Shown here one piece after another: positions 8,201 to 15,564 of a stretch of 64,000 nucleotides of DNA. The notes beneath the pieces were generated by a model, which had not been told where the DNA came from, ran no database searches, and worked only from the letters and a program-made list of their open reading frames with translations. Both the position numbers and the translations under genes were made by a program. The stretch lies in the NCBI GenBank assembly GCA_038523965.1, contig JBCBIX010000004.1, positions 1 through 64,000 on the forward strand, given 5' to 3'. The stretch comes from JAJRXG01 sp038523965 (GTDB lineage: Bacteria > Bacteroidota > Bacteroidia > Chitinophagales > Saprospiraceae). Numbering within the stretch: the first letter of the stretch is position 1; every line of letters begins with the position of its first letter.

Positions 8201-10927
8201 AAGAAGTCTTGGCTCTCTGAGTATACCAATGCAGTGTTCACCATCGATGGGAGCGGCATGTATGTCGCCGGTAAATCTTACTTGAGGAGCGACAGTGTCA
8301 ATGACATGGATAAGTTGACGCCCCTCTACGATTCGTTGGCCACCACCACATATGGGTTCGTATAGATACCATCTCCGTTCGATGGTCTGCTGGCAGTCTT
8401 CTCCATTAATAATGACATCGTCGAAGCTATAGCTTAAATCACATAGCGAAGTGGATGCTTCTATAGCGATGGAATCAAGATATGGCTGTCCAAAAGCCGT
8501 AGCAGACAAGTCAAGTCTGTCACAAGCGATCGTTGTATCCCCGGGGAACCGGATCCTCCCATTTATGTCTAACTCAGTGATGTCAGCAGGTAAGACTGTG
8601 AATGTGGTGGTGCAAGGAAGAGATTCATTCCCATATGAGTCGATCGCTGTATATGTTCTTACGATGGTACCGAAGGTGTTCTCGGAACACCCATCGGTCT
8701 GACTTAGACCGGAAACTTTCCAAGAGACTGGGCTGCATACACCATCGACTTCTGGGCGATAGTCAAGTAAGGACTGGTAGCACATAAAATCTCTCGGGTC
8801 ATCGCACTTGATCACAGGAATACTATTGCTTTCAAGAAGAATATCATTCTCACAGCATATTCCGGTATCGTCATCGCAGAGAATATACCTAATCGAACTA
8901 CCCAGATAGGGGCCAAGATTTATCGTATCACCCCGTAGTGTGTCCAGGCCAGCGATAACTGTCACCGACAGATTATTCAGACAGGATAGCTGAGTTGAAG
9001 ACAGAAGTGAAGTAGGCTGAAAGAAGGCGTCGCAATTATGATCCAGCATCACCTTAACCTCTTCACATTCGGTTGATTCCAGAGATCCTGGAGAGATCAC
9101 CAGATCGAATTCGCATACCGCCCGATTTCCAGCACCATCCAGGGCCTCATAAGCGATAGGGTAGGTACCTGAACTTAGGGACGTGGATGGGCTCGGGCCA
9201 GAGATTTGTCTGACAATAGCTACTTGACAATTATCCGTTGCCGTAGGAGTTTCCCAGATGGCGGTGGCAGTGCAAGTACCCAAGTCAGTTAGTGCCATTA
9301 GTTGAGTATTTGGACATTCGAACATGGGGCTCATTCCGTCGATAGCATTGACAGTGACGGTATCTTTATGGAGTCGTCCACATACGTCAGCAATACTGAT
9401 AATCACATTTGAAGCGCCGATTTCAAAGTCTCGCTCCACCACAGTTGTATTAGCGAAGCTTTCCATAAGATTCCAGTCTACATCGTAGATATCGATGCCT
9501 ACCATAACATTGGCGTGGGTTAAGCTGTCTATTGGTATGCTAATCATAGCTTGCTGAGTACAAGCAGTTTCCACCATGACAGTGATGTTGTCCATCTCCG
9601 GCATATCATTGATGAAGGCGGTATCAGGATGAATGGTGAATGATCTGGTGATTGAAGCTTCATTAGCACAAGAGTCTCTTGCGGTCCATCGATAAGTGAC
9701 TTCATAGGGCTCACAGTCGGAAGCTGTGAAGGGGTCTACAGATTGTGTCACGGTTACACCTCCTTGATCACCTGAGGCAGTGGTTGCTTCGGCTAATGGG
9801 GGGGGAGGTAGTGGCTCGGTAGAGCGAATGTCAGCTATCGTATCAGGAGTAGTAATGAAGATTGGCGGACTTCCTACAGGCTTCACAAAAAATGTTCTGA
9901 CGATCCGAGCAGTGTTGTTGCAACTGTCGGTCGCCTCCCAGACGTACGATATGGGATATCCCAGGCACAAATTCTCTTCAAATGGTTCTATGTACTTCGT
10001 GATCTCAACATCAGCAGAGCTTCCATCGTCATCAACAGCGACGAGATCACCAAAAAGTGGTAGCGCTTCACCAAAAGATATCGTGTCTAACTCCACAGGT
10101 ACCGTGATGAATACTGGAGGAGATATGTCAGGACCAACTTCGAACGATCTTATAACCTCGGCTGTGTTACCGCAAGAATCACTCGTTGACCATCGATATT
10201 CGACGCGATATCCCTCACATTCATCTGCGTTTATCAAAACGACTTCAGAAGCCACTTCAAGTAATCGGATACTACCATCAGCCATCGTATCGCGAGCATT
10301 TATCTCTTGGATAGTCGGGTAGGGGTGTCCATGATCGATGTCAGATAGATCTTCGGGCTCATCAATTATGGGAGAAGTGTCTAAGATCACTTCGATGTAA
10401 ATATCGCAGGTAGCGACGATTGTGCCTTCAACATCCATTACGGATACCTCAACAAATTGATTATCCGTCACTACCGTTCCAGGGCTCGGACTCTGCACCA
10501 GGGTATAGTTCATTGTGACCTCTGGAAGATCAGTATCGCATGGATCGATCAAAGTGATCTCTGAGATAAAGTCCGGAATACGGTGCATGCAGTCGAGACC
10601 TACATGCAGTCTTGACTGGCCAGGACAGTTGATTTCCGGTGGACACTCGACTTCTTCACACTGCGGGGATGGAGTCGCACTCACCTCGATGATGTTTTGA
10701 TCGGTAGAATCTGTCTTGCAGATGAGCAAAGTCAGTGTATCTCCTTCCGACAGGGAGGAAACATCTATCTCATATCGATCGGGATGATCATCGGATTCGA
10801 TATACTCATCACAGGTTAGTGGATCATAGATATCAACAAGATCCTTAACCTCTCTCCACCATCGTTCTGTCAGAGTGATCGAAGGACACATGAGCTGAGT
10901 CGTCTCACCTCTATGAGTGCGCTGCAT
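5264..10927 (-). CDS. Giant secreted HYR-repeat protein with dockerin-like region and type IX sorting domain
   Basis: From the first in-frame ATG the product is 1,887 residues, but the frame runs on upstream and encodes a signal peptide (see 10928-11171). Most of the protein is tandem HYR/Ig-like beta domains recognised by repeats such as EYRWSTSDSCGNTAEVIRSF, WEVVDQCGNYSECTQSI and SYVWEATDSCNNTARIV, with many paired cysteines that should form disulphides outside the cell. Near residues 1550-1665 is a dockerin type I-like pair (DVTQDNRISARDILELRKAV, then FIGIKMGDIDHS) with Ca-binding Asp/Asn. The last ~80 residues (VIFFPNPFRDRLTYQLEDEN to MLYRL) form a type A type IX secretion C-terminal domain. 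It is therefore expected to cross the outer membrane by the type IX system and sit on the surface, perhaps in adhesion. PorQ, part of that system, is at 48671. Confidence 0.88.
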   Translation of the reverse strand: MQRTHRGETTQLMCPSITLTERWWREVKDLVDIYDPLTCDEYIESDDHPDRYEIDVSSLSEGDTLTLLICKTDSTDQNIIEVSATPSPQCEEVECPPEINCPGQSRLHVGLDCMHRIPDFISEITLIDPCDTDLPEVTMNYTLVQSPSPGTVVTDNQFVEVSVMDVEGTIVATCDIYIEVILDTSPIIDEPEDLSDIDHGHPYPTIQEINARDTMADGSIRLLEVASEVVLINADECEGYRVEYRWSTSDSCGNTAEVIRSFEVGPDISPPVFITVPVELDTISFGEALPLFGDLVAVDDDGSSADVEITKYIEPFEENLCLGYPISYVWEATDSCNNTARIVRTFFVKPVGSPPIFITTPDTIADIRSTEPLPPPPLAEATTASGDQGGVTVTQSVDPFTASDCEPYEVTYRWTARDSCANEASITRSFTIHPDTAFINDMPEMDNITVMVETACTQQAMISIPIDSLTHANVMVGIDIYDVDWNLMESFANTTVVERDFEIGASNVIISIADVCGRLHKDTVTVNAIDGMSPMFECPNTQLMALTDLGTCTATAIWETPTATDNCQVAIVRQISGPSPSTSLSSGTYPIAYEALDGAGNRAVCEFDLVISPGSLESTECEEVKVMLDHNCDAFFQPTSLLSSTQLSCLNNLSVTVIAGLDTLRGDTINLGPYLGSSIRYILCDDDTGICCENDILLESNSIPVIKCDDPRDFMCYQSLLDYRPEVDGVCSPVSWKVSGLSQTDGCSENTFGTIVRTYTAIDSYGNESLPCTTTFTVLPADITELDINGRIRFPGDTTIACDRLDLSATAFGQPYLDSIAIEASTSLCDLSYSFDDVIINGEDCQQTIERRWYLYEPICGGGQRIVEGRQLIHVIDTVAPQVRFTGDIHAAPIDGEHCIGILREPRLLLQDNCADPKSISIQYLIQGILHDNLEGVEVGVDDQTLVVIASDPCGNTSRDTTEVILFDNQLPVAVCLNDNLISLTNGTARLPASSLDQGSYDNCKIDRIEIKRKNGDCSGWPDDFGDWVEFCCEDAGKTIELTLLVTDVFGNQNICHGQIDVRDYIRPKISSCPPDIVVDCDVSLPSDPDSSDPYHHLFGTIRSLESRESLGLSERYLISSTDALLDGYYEDDCPEQIDIIVTSETRLNECGSGEILRTFVAIDQAGLRSQECTQLITILRPEPLDTSRIRWPQSEIFLTTCDGNTDLNKLNVSPPVLPVNKCDLAGVSHDDQVFVISEDDNCLKVIRTWSIIDWCDPANTLIARRSQTIKVIDIEKPQIVSDCAQPRFLYASRIDCERIPINLSLQASDDCSRDEDLRVVAKLVPVDGQGRALVTTAGYDPTNSQYSITETVSPGEYRVHWEVVDQCGNYSECTQSITVIDDKPPTPYAKGISTSLHASGSVTIWASDLALESEDRCYGTPEISIAHSDADFEESGDRLTFTCSHRGDNMVKVFAYRQMEDGRFTYDFTTVVVRVVAASDICDNITASTTVPSGQVSGYVSTSYGVLLPHTMIEMRSSAVDTHYYADDQGFYRSEFDRVDSLVVRPVRQGQIRYGLSTRDAIFIQNHILGTHTLSNPWDLIGADVTQDNRISARDILELRKAVIGKPSLMDQYDAWRFIPANHQFEDPSRAFQRDIPDQITVDLTLQRSHTDFIGIKMGDIDHSVPISAETSKGRTADRINIQAKWIPGTSADTLILLTEEAYSVTGWQLSLDIGQGPIDKLDYILPLTTSGLVHVDERGIRISAITSTKSTLNGNRQLIKLITDKWSQANKSKLKLEEGFQSEIYLLDGSTKSLELQSPIEDITEKAVIFFPNPFRDRLTYQLEDENKGPGELVIYDAMGGAVYRVSTSHGEHGEIDMSDCSSRGVLFYRWTTRGYQQEGMLYRL

Positions 10928-11171
10928 GATGACTTCTACCAGTTCACAGTAGCGGGCCTGATCGTCACAACCACAGTCGGCACGACCTTGACCAATGATA
11001 GTGTAACCGATGGATAAATCAATTGTAGAAGGGGCACTGCAGGGTACCTGAGATTGCCCTGATGAGGATAAGGCACTCCAGAAGACCAGACAAAGGCTGG
11101 CATGAAGGATGTTCAGGCGGCAGTAGTCGATGACCTAACAGTTTTTTCAGGTTCCTATACGGATGGCCCAT
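10928..11171 (-). other. Upstream extension of the giant protein: signal peptide without a normal start codon
   Basis: Reading upstream of the ATG at 10927 in the same frame there is no stop until TAG at 11135-11137. This 69-codon stretch contains a classic signal peptide core (LNILHASLCLVFWSALSSSG, then QSQ) starting at 11116, but its only possible start there is CTG; no ATG, GTG or TTG occurs. An ATG at 11171 opens the neighbouring frame with a lysine-rich start MGHPYRNLKKLLGHRLLP, as expected for the n-region of a signal peptide, and a one-base shift near 11115-11125 would join the two. So either a rare CTG start is used or there is a frameshift (real or a sequencing error). A type IX cargo needs a Sec signal, which argues against 10927 as the true start. 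Confidence 0.6.
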
Positions 11172-11325
11172 TATCAAACTTGCGAGGCTGGTTTATGCCG
11201 TAGCATTAGAATTACGGCAGAAGTGTCGTTGGTTAAGTCGACACATAACAGTTAGGGTATAATTGGTCTCGTAAGAGGTATCGATAGCGGTTCAAACTAT
11301 GATGTCTGGCCTCTCACATCTCTCA

Positions 11326-11333
11326 CAAATATA
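11326..11333 (-). promoter_or_regulatory. Promoter -7 box for the giant surface protein
   Basis: Minus-strand TATATTTG matches the Bacteroidota consensus TAnnTTTG exactly. It would give a leader of about 150-200 bases before 11171/11116, containing two hairpins (GTGTCG...CGACAC and GCCGTA...TACGGC). The -33 TTG is poor. The rest of 10928-11443 holds no other gene. Confidence 0.4.
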
Positions 11334-11443
11334 GGCCGTATTCATATATAAAAAAACATAATGTGTGCCGCCGCCACCTCCGTCCCTTGTTTTTTGGATG
11401 GCCGGAGAATCGCTATTCTTACGAATGTAAACTCGTTGACCTT

Positions 11444-12724
11444 ATGAAACTCATCGTATTCATTTGTTCCTATCTGTGCTATACATGCATATCTGCTCAG
11501 CCCTACTTTTTGCACTGTGGGAAAGTACTTGACTGTACAAGTGAGTCTGCCAAGTTAGAACAGACAATCATCATAGAAGGGAATGCTATCCAATCTGTCC
11601 TTGAAGGTTATGCTGATGTTCCGGACACAGCTGTGCGGGTGGATCTTACAGAGCACACCATAATGCCTGGTTTTATGGATATGCATGTGCACATGGAAGG
11701 TCAATCGAGTCCAAAGCGCTATGAGGAGGGATTCCGGATGAATGAAGCAGATGTAGCACTCAGGGCAACAATCTACTGTGAGCGAACGCTCATGGCAGGA
11801 TTTACTACAGTCAGGGACCTTGGTGGCTCTGGTGTAAATGTTTCTCTTCGCAATGCTATCAATCGAGGTTTCATTAAGGGGCCACGTATCTATACAGCTG
11901 AGAAAAGTATTGCAACGACTGGAGGTCATGCCGATCCAACCAACGGTGTTCGCAGAGATCTAATGCATGACCCAGGTCCCAAGGATGGAGTGATAAATAG
12001 TGTAGCCGATGCAAAGAAGGCCGTACGGCAACGCTACAAAAATGGCGCTGACTGTATAAAGATCACAGCAACAGGTGGAGTTCTAAGCGTAGCTAAAGAC
12101 GGGAGTGGTCCTCAATTCACCATAGAAGAAGTGAGGGCAGTCGTGGATGCGGCGAACGATTATGGTTATGTGACGGCTGCACATGCCCATGGTGCAGAGG
12201 GGATGAAACGTGCTGTCCTTGGCGGTATACATAGCATAGAACACGGTACCATGATGACTCCCGAAGTCATCGAACTCATGAAGGAGCATGGCACCTGGTA
12301 TGTTCCAACAATCTCAGCTGGCAAATTCGTTTATCATATCGCTAAGACCAGACCACAGTACTTTCCAGCGGTAATCCGTCCAAAGGCCTTGGAGGTTGGA
12401 CCGCAGATCGCCGAGACATTTGCGAAAGCATACAAAGCAGGTGTAAACATTGCATTTGGGACAGATAGCGGAGTGTCCCCACATGGAGATAATGCCAAAG
12501 AGTTTGAGTACATGGTAGAGAGCGGTATGCCAGCTTATGATGCCATCAAGTCGGCTACCATCAATGCGTCAAAGCTTTTACGAATTGATCAACACTATGG
12601 GACTATTGAGGAAGGTAAAATGGCCGATCTCGTAGCTGTTAAGGGTGATCCGATAGAAGATATTACGCTATTACAAGAGATGGTTTTTGTGATGAAGGAT
12701 GGAGTGATTTACACTGAACAATAA
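11444..12724 (+). CDS. Secreted amidohydrolase (imidazolonepropionase-like metal-dependent hydrolase)
   Basis: This 426-residue protein belongs to the amidohydrolase superfamily, periplasmic branch related to prolidase/Xaa-Pro amidohydrolases and imidazolonepropionase-like enzymes. It hydrolyses an unknown amide or peptide. Metal ligands visible are HVHMEG (the HxH after MPGFMDM), the Lys of CIKITATGG (carboxylated Lys bridging the metals), AAHAHG, SIEHG and the Asp of AFGTDSGV. I chose ATG 11444, which begins a Sec signal peptide (MKLIVFICSYLCYTCISAQP), rather than a GTG at 11363 that would bury it. The next gene begins 3 bases after its stop, so the two are likely co-transcribed. Confidence 0.9.
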   Translation: MKLIVFICSYLCYTCISAQPYFLHCGKVLDCTSESAKLEQTIIIEGNAIQSVLEGYADVPDTAVRVDLTEHTIMPGFMDMHVHMEGQSSPKRYEEGFRMNEADVALRATIYCERTLMAGFTTVRDLGGSGVNVSLRNAINRGFIKGPRIYTAEKSIATTGGHADPTNGVRRDLMHDPGPKDGVINSVADAKKAVRQRYKNGADCIKITATGGVLSVAKDGSGPQFTIEEVRAVVDAANDYGYVTAAHAHGAEGMKRAVLGGIHSIEHGTMMTPEVIELMKEHGTWYVPTISAGKFVYHIAKTRPQYFPAVIRPKALEVGPQIAETFAKAYKAGVNIAFGTDSGVSPHGDNAKEFEYMVESGMPAYDAIKSATINASKLLRIDQHYGTIEEGKMADLVAVKGDPIEDITLLQEMVFVMKDGVIYTEQ

Positions 12725-12727
12725 GCC

Positions 12728-13627
12728 ATGCTACAGTCTTTCGACCGACGGAATCAGAGTCTTAATATTTGGGTAGGAGATCGACTGTACCCTCGCCAAG
12801 AGGCAAAGATTTCTGTTTTTGATAGCGTCGTTCAAGGAGGTGATGCAGTATGGGAAGGCCTACGTCTCTATCCCGAGGGAATCTACCTTCTTGACCGGCA
12901 TTTAAAACGATTGTTCGATTCTGCGAAGGCCCTACACTTTACGGATATCCCTGATGAAGACTATGTTCGAACTGCACTTCGGCAGACCTTAGTTTCCAAT
13001 GAAATGGATAGAGATGTGCATGTCCGCCTCACCCTGACCAGAGGAGAGAAAATCACCTCGGGTATGGACCCGCGCCTAAACCAGTCAGGTTCGTGTTTGA
13101 TCATTTTGGCAGAGTGGAAGCCTCCCGTTTATGATAATCAGAACGGTATCACCGTGATAACTTCTGCAATCCGAAGAAATAACCCTTCATTCTTGGACTC
13201 CAAGATCCATCACAACAATCTGCTGAATAATATACTTGCGAAGATTCAGGCCAATGTAGCCGGAGCTGATGCGGCGCTAATGCTGGACTACGCTGGCTTT
13301 GCGGCAGAGCTCAATGGGACGAATCTATTTATCATCAATGATGACGTCGTATTCACCCCTCATGCTGATGCATGTCTGCATGGAATCACGCGTGGCATTG
13401 TAATGGAACTTTGTCACGACAGTGGAATCAAATGCATAGAAAAGAATATCTCCATTGCTGAGCTCTACGCTGCAGACGCTGCGTTCTGTACAGGTACAAT
13501 GGGCGAATTGACTCCAATTGCGTCGATAGATGGTAGGGTCATTTCAGGCTCCGCCTCACATGGTGTTTTCAGACAGCTTAACCAATCGTTTGTCAGAAGT
13601 ATTCCTGACCGATGTATTGTTCCTTAA
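12728..13627 (+). CDS. Aminotransferase class IV (branched-chain/D-amino acid aminotransferase-like)
   Basis: PLP-dependent fold-type IV enzyme of 299 residues. The PLP lysine is Lys159 in DSKIHHNNLLNN; the conserved region following it includes AALMLDYAGFAAELNGTNLF, and GITRG sits at the cofactor phosphate loop. VFDSVVQGGDAVWEGLRLY near the N-terminus matches the family. The family contains IlvE, D-alanine aminotransferase and aminodeoxychorismate lyase; sequence alone does not settle which, and the replacement of the usual YLNN/NYL motif by HHNNLLNN sets it apart from classic IlvE. Start ATG 12728 is 3 bases after the amidohydrolase stop. Its last 4 bases overlap the convergent gene at 13624. 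Confidence 0.88.
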   Translation: MLQSFDRRNQSLNIWVGDRLYPRQEAKISVFDSVVQGGDAVWEGLRLYPEGIYLLDRHLKRLFDSAKALHFTDIPDEDYVRTALRQTLVSNEMDRDVHVRLTLTRGEKITSGMDPRLNQSGSCLIILAEWKPPVYDNQNGITVITSAIRRNNPSFLDSKIHHNNLLNNILAKIQANVAGADAALMLDYAGFAAELNGTNLFIINDDVVFTPHADACLHGITRGIVMELCHDSGIKCIEKNISIAELYAADAAFCTGTMGELTPIASIDGRVISGSASHGVFRQLNQSFVRSIPDRCIVP

Positions 13628-13839
13628 GCTCGACTATAAGCCAGGATGGACCTGATCACTCGATTTTTAGGAAGATACTGCTGTTGTGGTAGAGCTTCGT
13701 AACCTCCTCTAAGTACTACATATGAGGCCATCCATTCAGGATCGTTTCGTATAGCATACTCCGTCTCCAGATGTTCTGGAGCGTCGAGTTCGTTGTAGAG
13801 GTACTTGATAATTTGTTGGGCTGGGTAATCTTGCTTCAT
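13624..13839 (-). CDS. Small hypothetical protein of Bacteroidota type (71 residues)
   Basis: Beginning at ATG 13839 (MKQDYPAQQIIKYLYNELDA) the product is 71 residues, acidic in the first half and basic at the end (LPKNRVIRSILAYSRA). The pattern IIKYLYNELD...IRNDPEWMASYVVLRGG resembles small Bacteroidota proteins that look like the N-terminal part of anti-sigma factors, a similarity I recall rather than can show. An upstream ATG at 13920 would add a leucine/phenylalanine-rich 27 residues that do not fit. Convergent with the aminotransferase, overlapping its stop by 4 bases. Confidence 0.6.
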   Translation of the reverse strand: MKQDYPAQQIIKYLYNELDAPEHLETEYAIRNDPEWMASYVVLRGGYEALPQQQYLPKNRVIRSILAYSRA

Positions 13840-13939
13840 GCGCGATAGTTGGTATGGTAAATTGTTCGTGAATAACCTAACCAGTAGAGGGAAGAAAATA
13901 TTGTGCCACGATTGAGGCATGGCACAGTGTAAAGCGCAT

Positions 13940-13974
13940 AAAAAAAGCTGGTCGCGATATCGAACGACCAGCTT
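13940..13974 (-). terminator. Strong Rho-independent terminator, minus strand
   Basis: Minus strand: AAAGCTGGTCG (13974-13964) pairs perfectly with CGACCAGCTTT (13954-13944) across a 9-base loop and runs into a T-run (As at 13940-13946 on the plus strand). It ends a minus-strand transcript from the right. The nearest minus-strand gene stops at 14434, about 460 bases away, which is why I suspect a separate RNA in between. Confidence 0.8.
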
Positions 13975-13977
13975 TAG

Positions 13978-14151
13978 TATAATCCCATGAACATAATTCT
14001 TGAGGGCTCCTTTGCCCTACTCTTAATAACCGATATAATAACTCAAAGTAACTTTCTCGCGTGCGTGTCCTTGGTGCTTATTCGATAATAGAAAGCTGCA
14101 CGTTTTCTGCTATGCAACTATCTATTATCAAATTATAATCCCATGAACATA
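13978..14151. repeat. 18-bp direct repeat pair flanking the hairpin
   Basis: TATAATCCCATGAACATA occurs at 13978-13995 and again at 14134-14151, 156 bases apart. On the minus strand each copy reads as the tiny frame ATG TTC ATG GGA TTA ending at TAA one codon apart (MFMGL stop; MFMGLY stop). The minus strand just before the second copy (14152-14200) reads ESLKTAANELQSE in one frame and IQNMFMGL in another, which looks like the end of a frameshifted, decayed gene. Confidence 0.6.
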
Positions 14152-14316
14152 TTTTGAATCTCTGATTGCAACTCGTTAGCCGCCGTTTTCAATGATTCAC
14201 AATACAAGTATCAGGAATGAAGGAGGTGTAATCAAAGACAAAAATCAAGCTTTGTTCCTTTTAAAAGGGGTCTTAAATCAATAAATTAATTGATTATCAA
14301 CGGGTTATGATAGTGT

Positions 14317-14463
14317 ATGGATATGAAGATGCCTAAATGGGGACAAGGATTAACCGTTTTTGAGGAGAAAAAAATGCGGCACTTAACCCTGAAAAAATCG
14401 CGCTACTGGGGGAAACCCGAGATTCTTAATCGGCTAAAATGGGCTCTGATGCATCGGTTCTGA
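14317..14463 (+). CDS. Possible 48-residue basic peptide
   Basis: ATG 14317 opens a 48-codon frame (MDMKMPKWGQGLTVFEEKKM...) rich in Lys, Arg and Trp and ending LKWALMHRF with TGA at 14461. It overlaps the 3' end of the convergent peroxidase gene by 30 bases. The reason to list it is that the 17-bp element AATTAATTGATTATCAA (14284-14300) ends 16 bases before this ATG, and the same 17 bases end 19 bases before the ATG of the 498-residue gene at 4645. No family is recognised and no promoter consensus is clear, so it may be chance. Confidence 0.2.
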   Translation: MDMKMPKWGQGLTVFEEKKMRHLTLKKSRYWGKPEILNRLKWALMHRF

Positions 14464-15528
14464 CATGAATGATGGATCCTTGAGAGTCTTGATGAAGGCG
14501 ACAAGAGCACTTCGGTCTCGGTCCGATAAATCCAGTGGACGAATTAGAGGGTCCAAGTTGCGGGCAGGGTGTCCTCCACTTACATAATGATCGATGACCT
14601 GATCCAAGGTCTCGAACCGTCCGTCATGCATGAACGGTGCTGATGATTCTATATTGATTAATGTCGGTATCCTGAAGGATCCACGATCGAAGGCTAATCC
14701 TGTCACCTCTTCTTTGCCCAGATCGGTGAGCGTGGCATTGTCTGTATCATCAAGGCCATTATTCGTGAACTCATTTGTCGTGAATAGTGGGGCATTGTGA
14801 CAGTGACCACACTCCGCATGCTTTGTGGCATCAGGCTCGATATCGAAAAAGATATTATGACCTCGTAGCTCCAAGTCCGTGAAAATTTCGTCTCCTGAGA
14901 TGACCTGATCATATTTGGATTGGCCAGAACTGATAAGGGTCCGTTCGAACTGAGCCAATGCCTTGGCGGCAAGATCCCGAGATATTTCTGAGGGTCTGGT
15001 GATCCCAAAAGCCTTGCGGAACATCTCCGGATAAGTAGGATGGCTTTGAAGTTTAGACTCAACTTCTTCCCATGTTGTATTGAACTCGATCGGATCTTCG
15101 ATCGGATGCAGTGCTTGTTCCTCTAATGTCTGGGTACGCCCATCCCAAAAGAAGCCATTTGTATTGTATCCTACATTGAGCAGACTCATGGAGCTGCGTC
15201 TACCCCTGATTCCATCGACACCGGGGCTTGTAGCCAGATTATCCGTAAAGTTTCCTTCTGGCAGATGACACGAAGAGCAGGAGAGTCTATTCCCCTTGCT
15301 TAAGATAGGATCGTAAAAGAGATGTCGACCAAGCTCTACTCCCTCGATAGTCAAAGGATTATCGGCAGGGATAGCCATTTGTGGATAGTGATCAGGTGCC
15401 GTTAAGATATACGGAGAAGGCGCATATGGAATGCTAACCAATGAACCTTGGCCCACGTCTGGATCAGCATTGCTGCCGCACCCATAACCCATGCCAAATA
15501 CGATGATGATATAGATCCACTTTTTCAT
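14434..15528 (-). CDS. Di-haem cytochrome c peroxidase (CcpA/MauG family) lipoprotein
   Basis: Bacterial di-haem peroxidases reduce hydrogen peroxide with electrons from cytochrome c in the periplasm; MauG relatives oxidise other substrates. Two c-haem motifs are present: CSSCH (in RLSCSSCHLPEGNF) and CGHCH (in AECGHCHNAPLF). The distal-side region includes SSAPFMHDGRFETLDQVIDHY, with the axial Met/His candidates expected in this family. I chose ATG 15528 (MKKWIYIIIVFGMGYGCGSN), giving a lipoprotein signal with Cys after GMGYG; an upstream ATG at 15549 adds seven residues without benefit. The 364-residue length is normal. Stands at the end of a minus-strand run, 36 bases downstream of the exonuclease gene. 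Confidence 0.93.
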   Translation of the reverse strand: MKKWIYIIIVFGMGYGCGSNADPDVGQGSLVSIPYAPSPYILTAPDHYPQMAIPADNPLTIEGVELGRHLFYDPILSKGNRLSCSSCHLPEGNFTDNLATSPGVDGIRGRRSSMSLLNVGYNTNGFFWDGRTQTLEEQALHPIEDPIEFNTTWEEVESKLQSHPTYPEMFRKAFGITRPSEISRDLAAKALAQFERTLISSGQSKYDQVISGDEIFTDLELRGHNIFFDIEPDATKHAECGHCHNAPLFTTNEFTNNGLDDTDNATLTDLGKEEVTGLAFDRGSFRIPTLINIESSAPFMHDGRFETLDQVIDHYVSGGHPARNLDPLIRPLDLSDRDRSALVAFIKTLKDPSFMSEPMHQSPF

Positions 15529-15564
15529 CGTGGCATAAACGCCCGACAACTTGCCAATGTTTCC

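Larger units (their letters stand above)
13940..14160 (-). ncRNA. Candidate structured small RNA
   Basis: This stretch between 13839 and 14434 has no convincing gene. On the minus strand it holds a 52-base hairpin at 14081-14132 (outer 12-bp stem TTTGATAATAGA/TCTATTATCGAA with one wobble, inner 7-bp stem AGTTGCA/TGCAGCT), a small hairpin GGGC-AAAGGA-GCCC, then the strong terminator at 13940-13974. An 18-bp direct repeat flanks the main hairpin. No match to tmRNA, RNase P RNA, SRP RNA or 6S RNA signature motifs that I can recognise. It could also be a long structured 3' UTR of the peroxidase gene. Confidence 0.35.

Noticed and set aside
14434..15528. Horizontal transfer signal around the peroxidase
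   Set aside because: Composition matches neighbours and no mobile genes are near.
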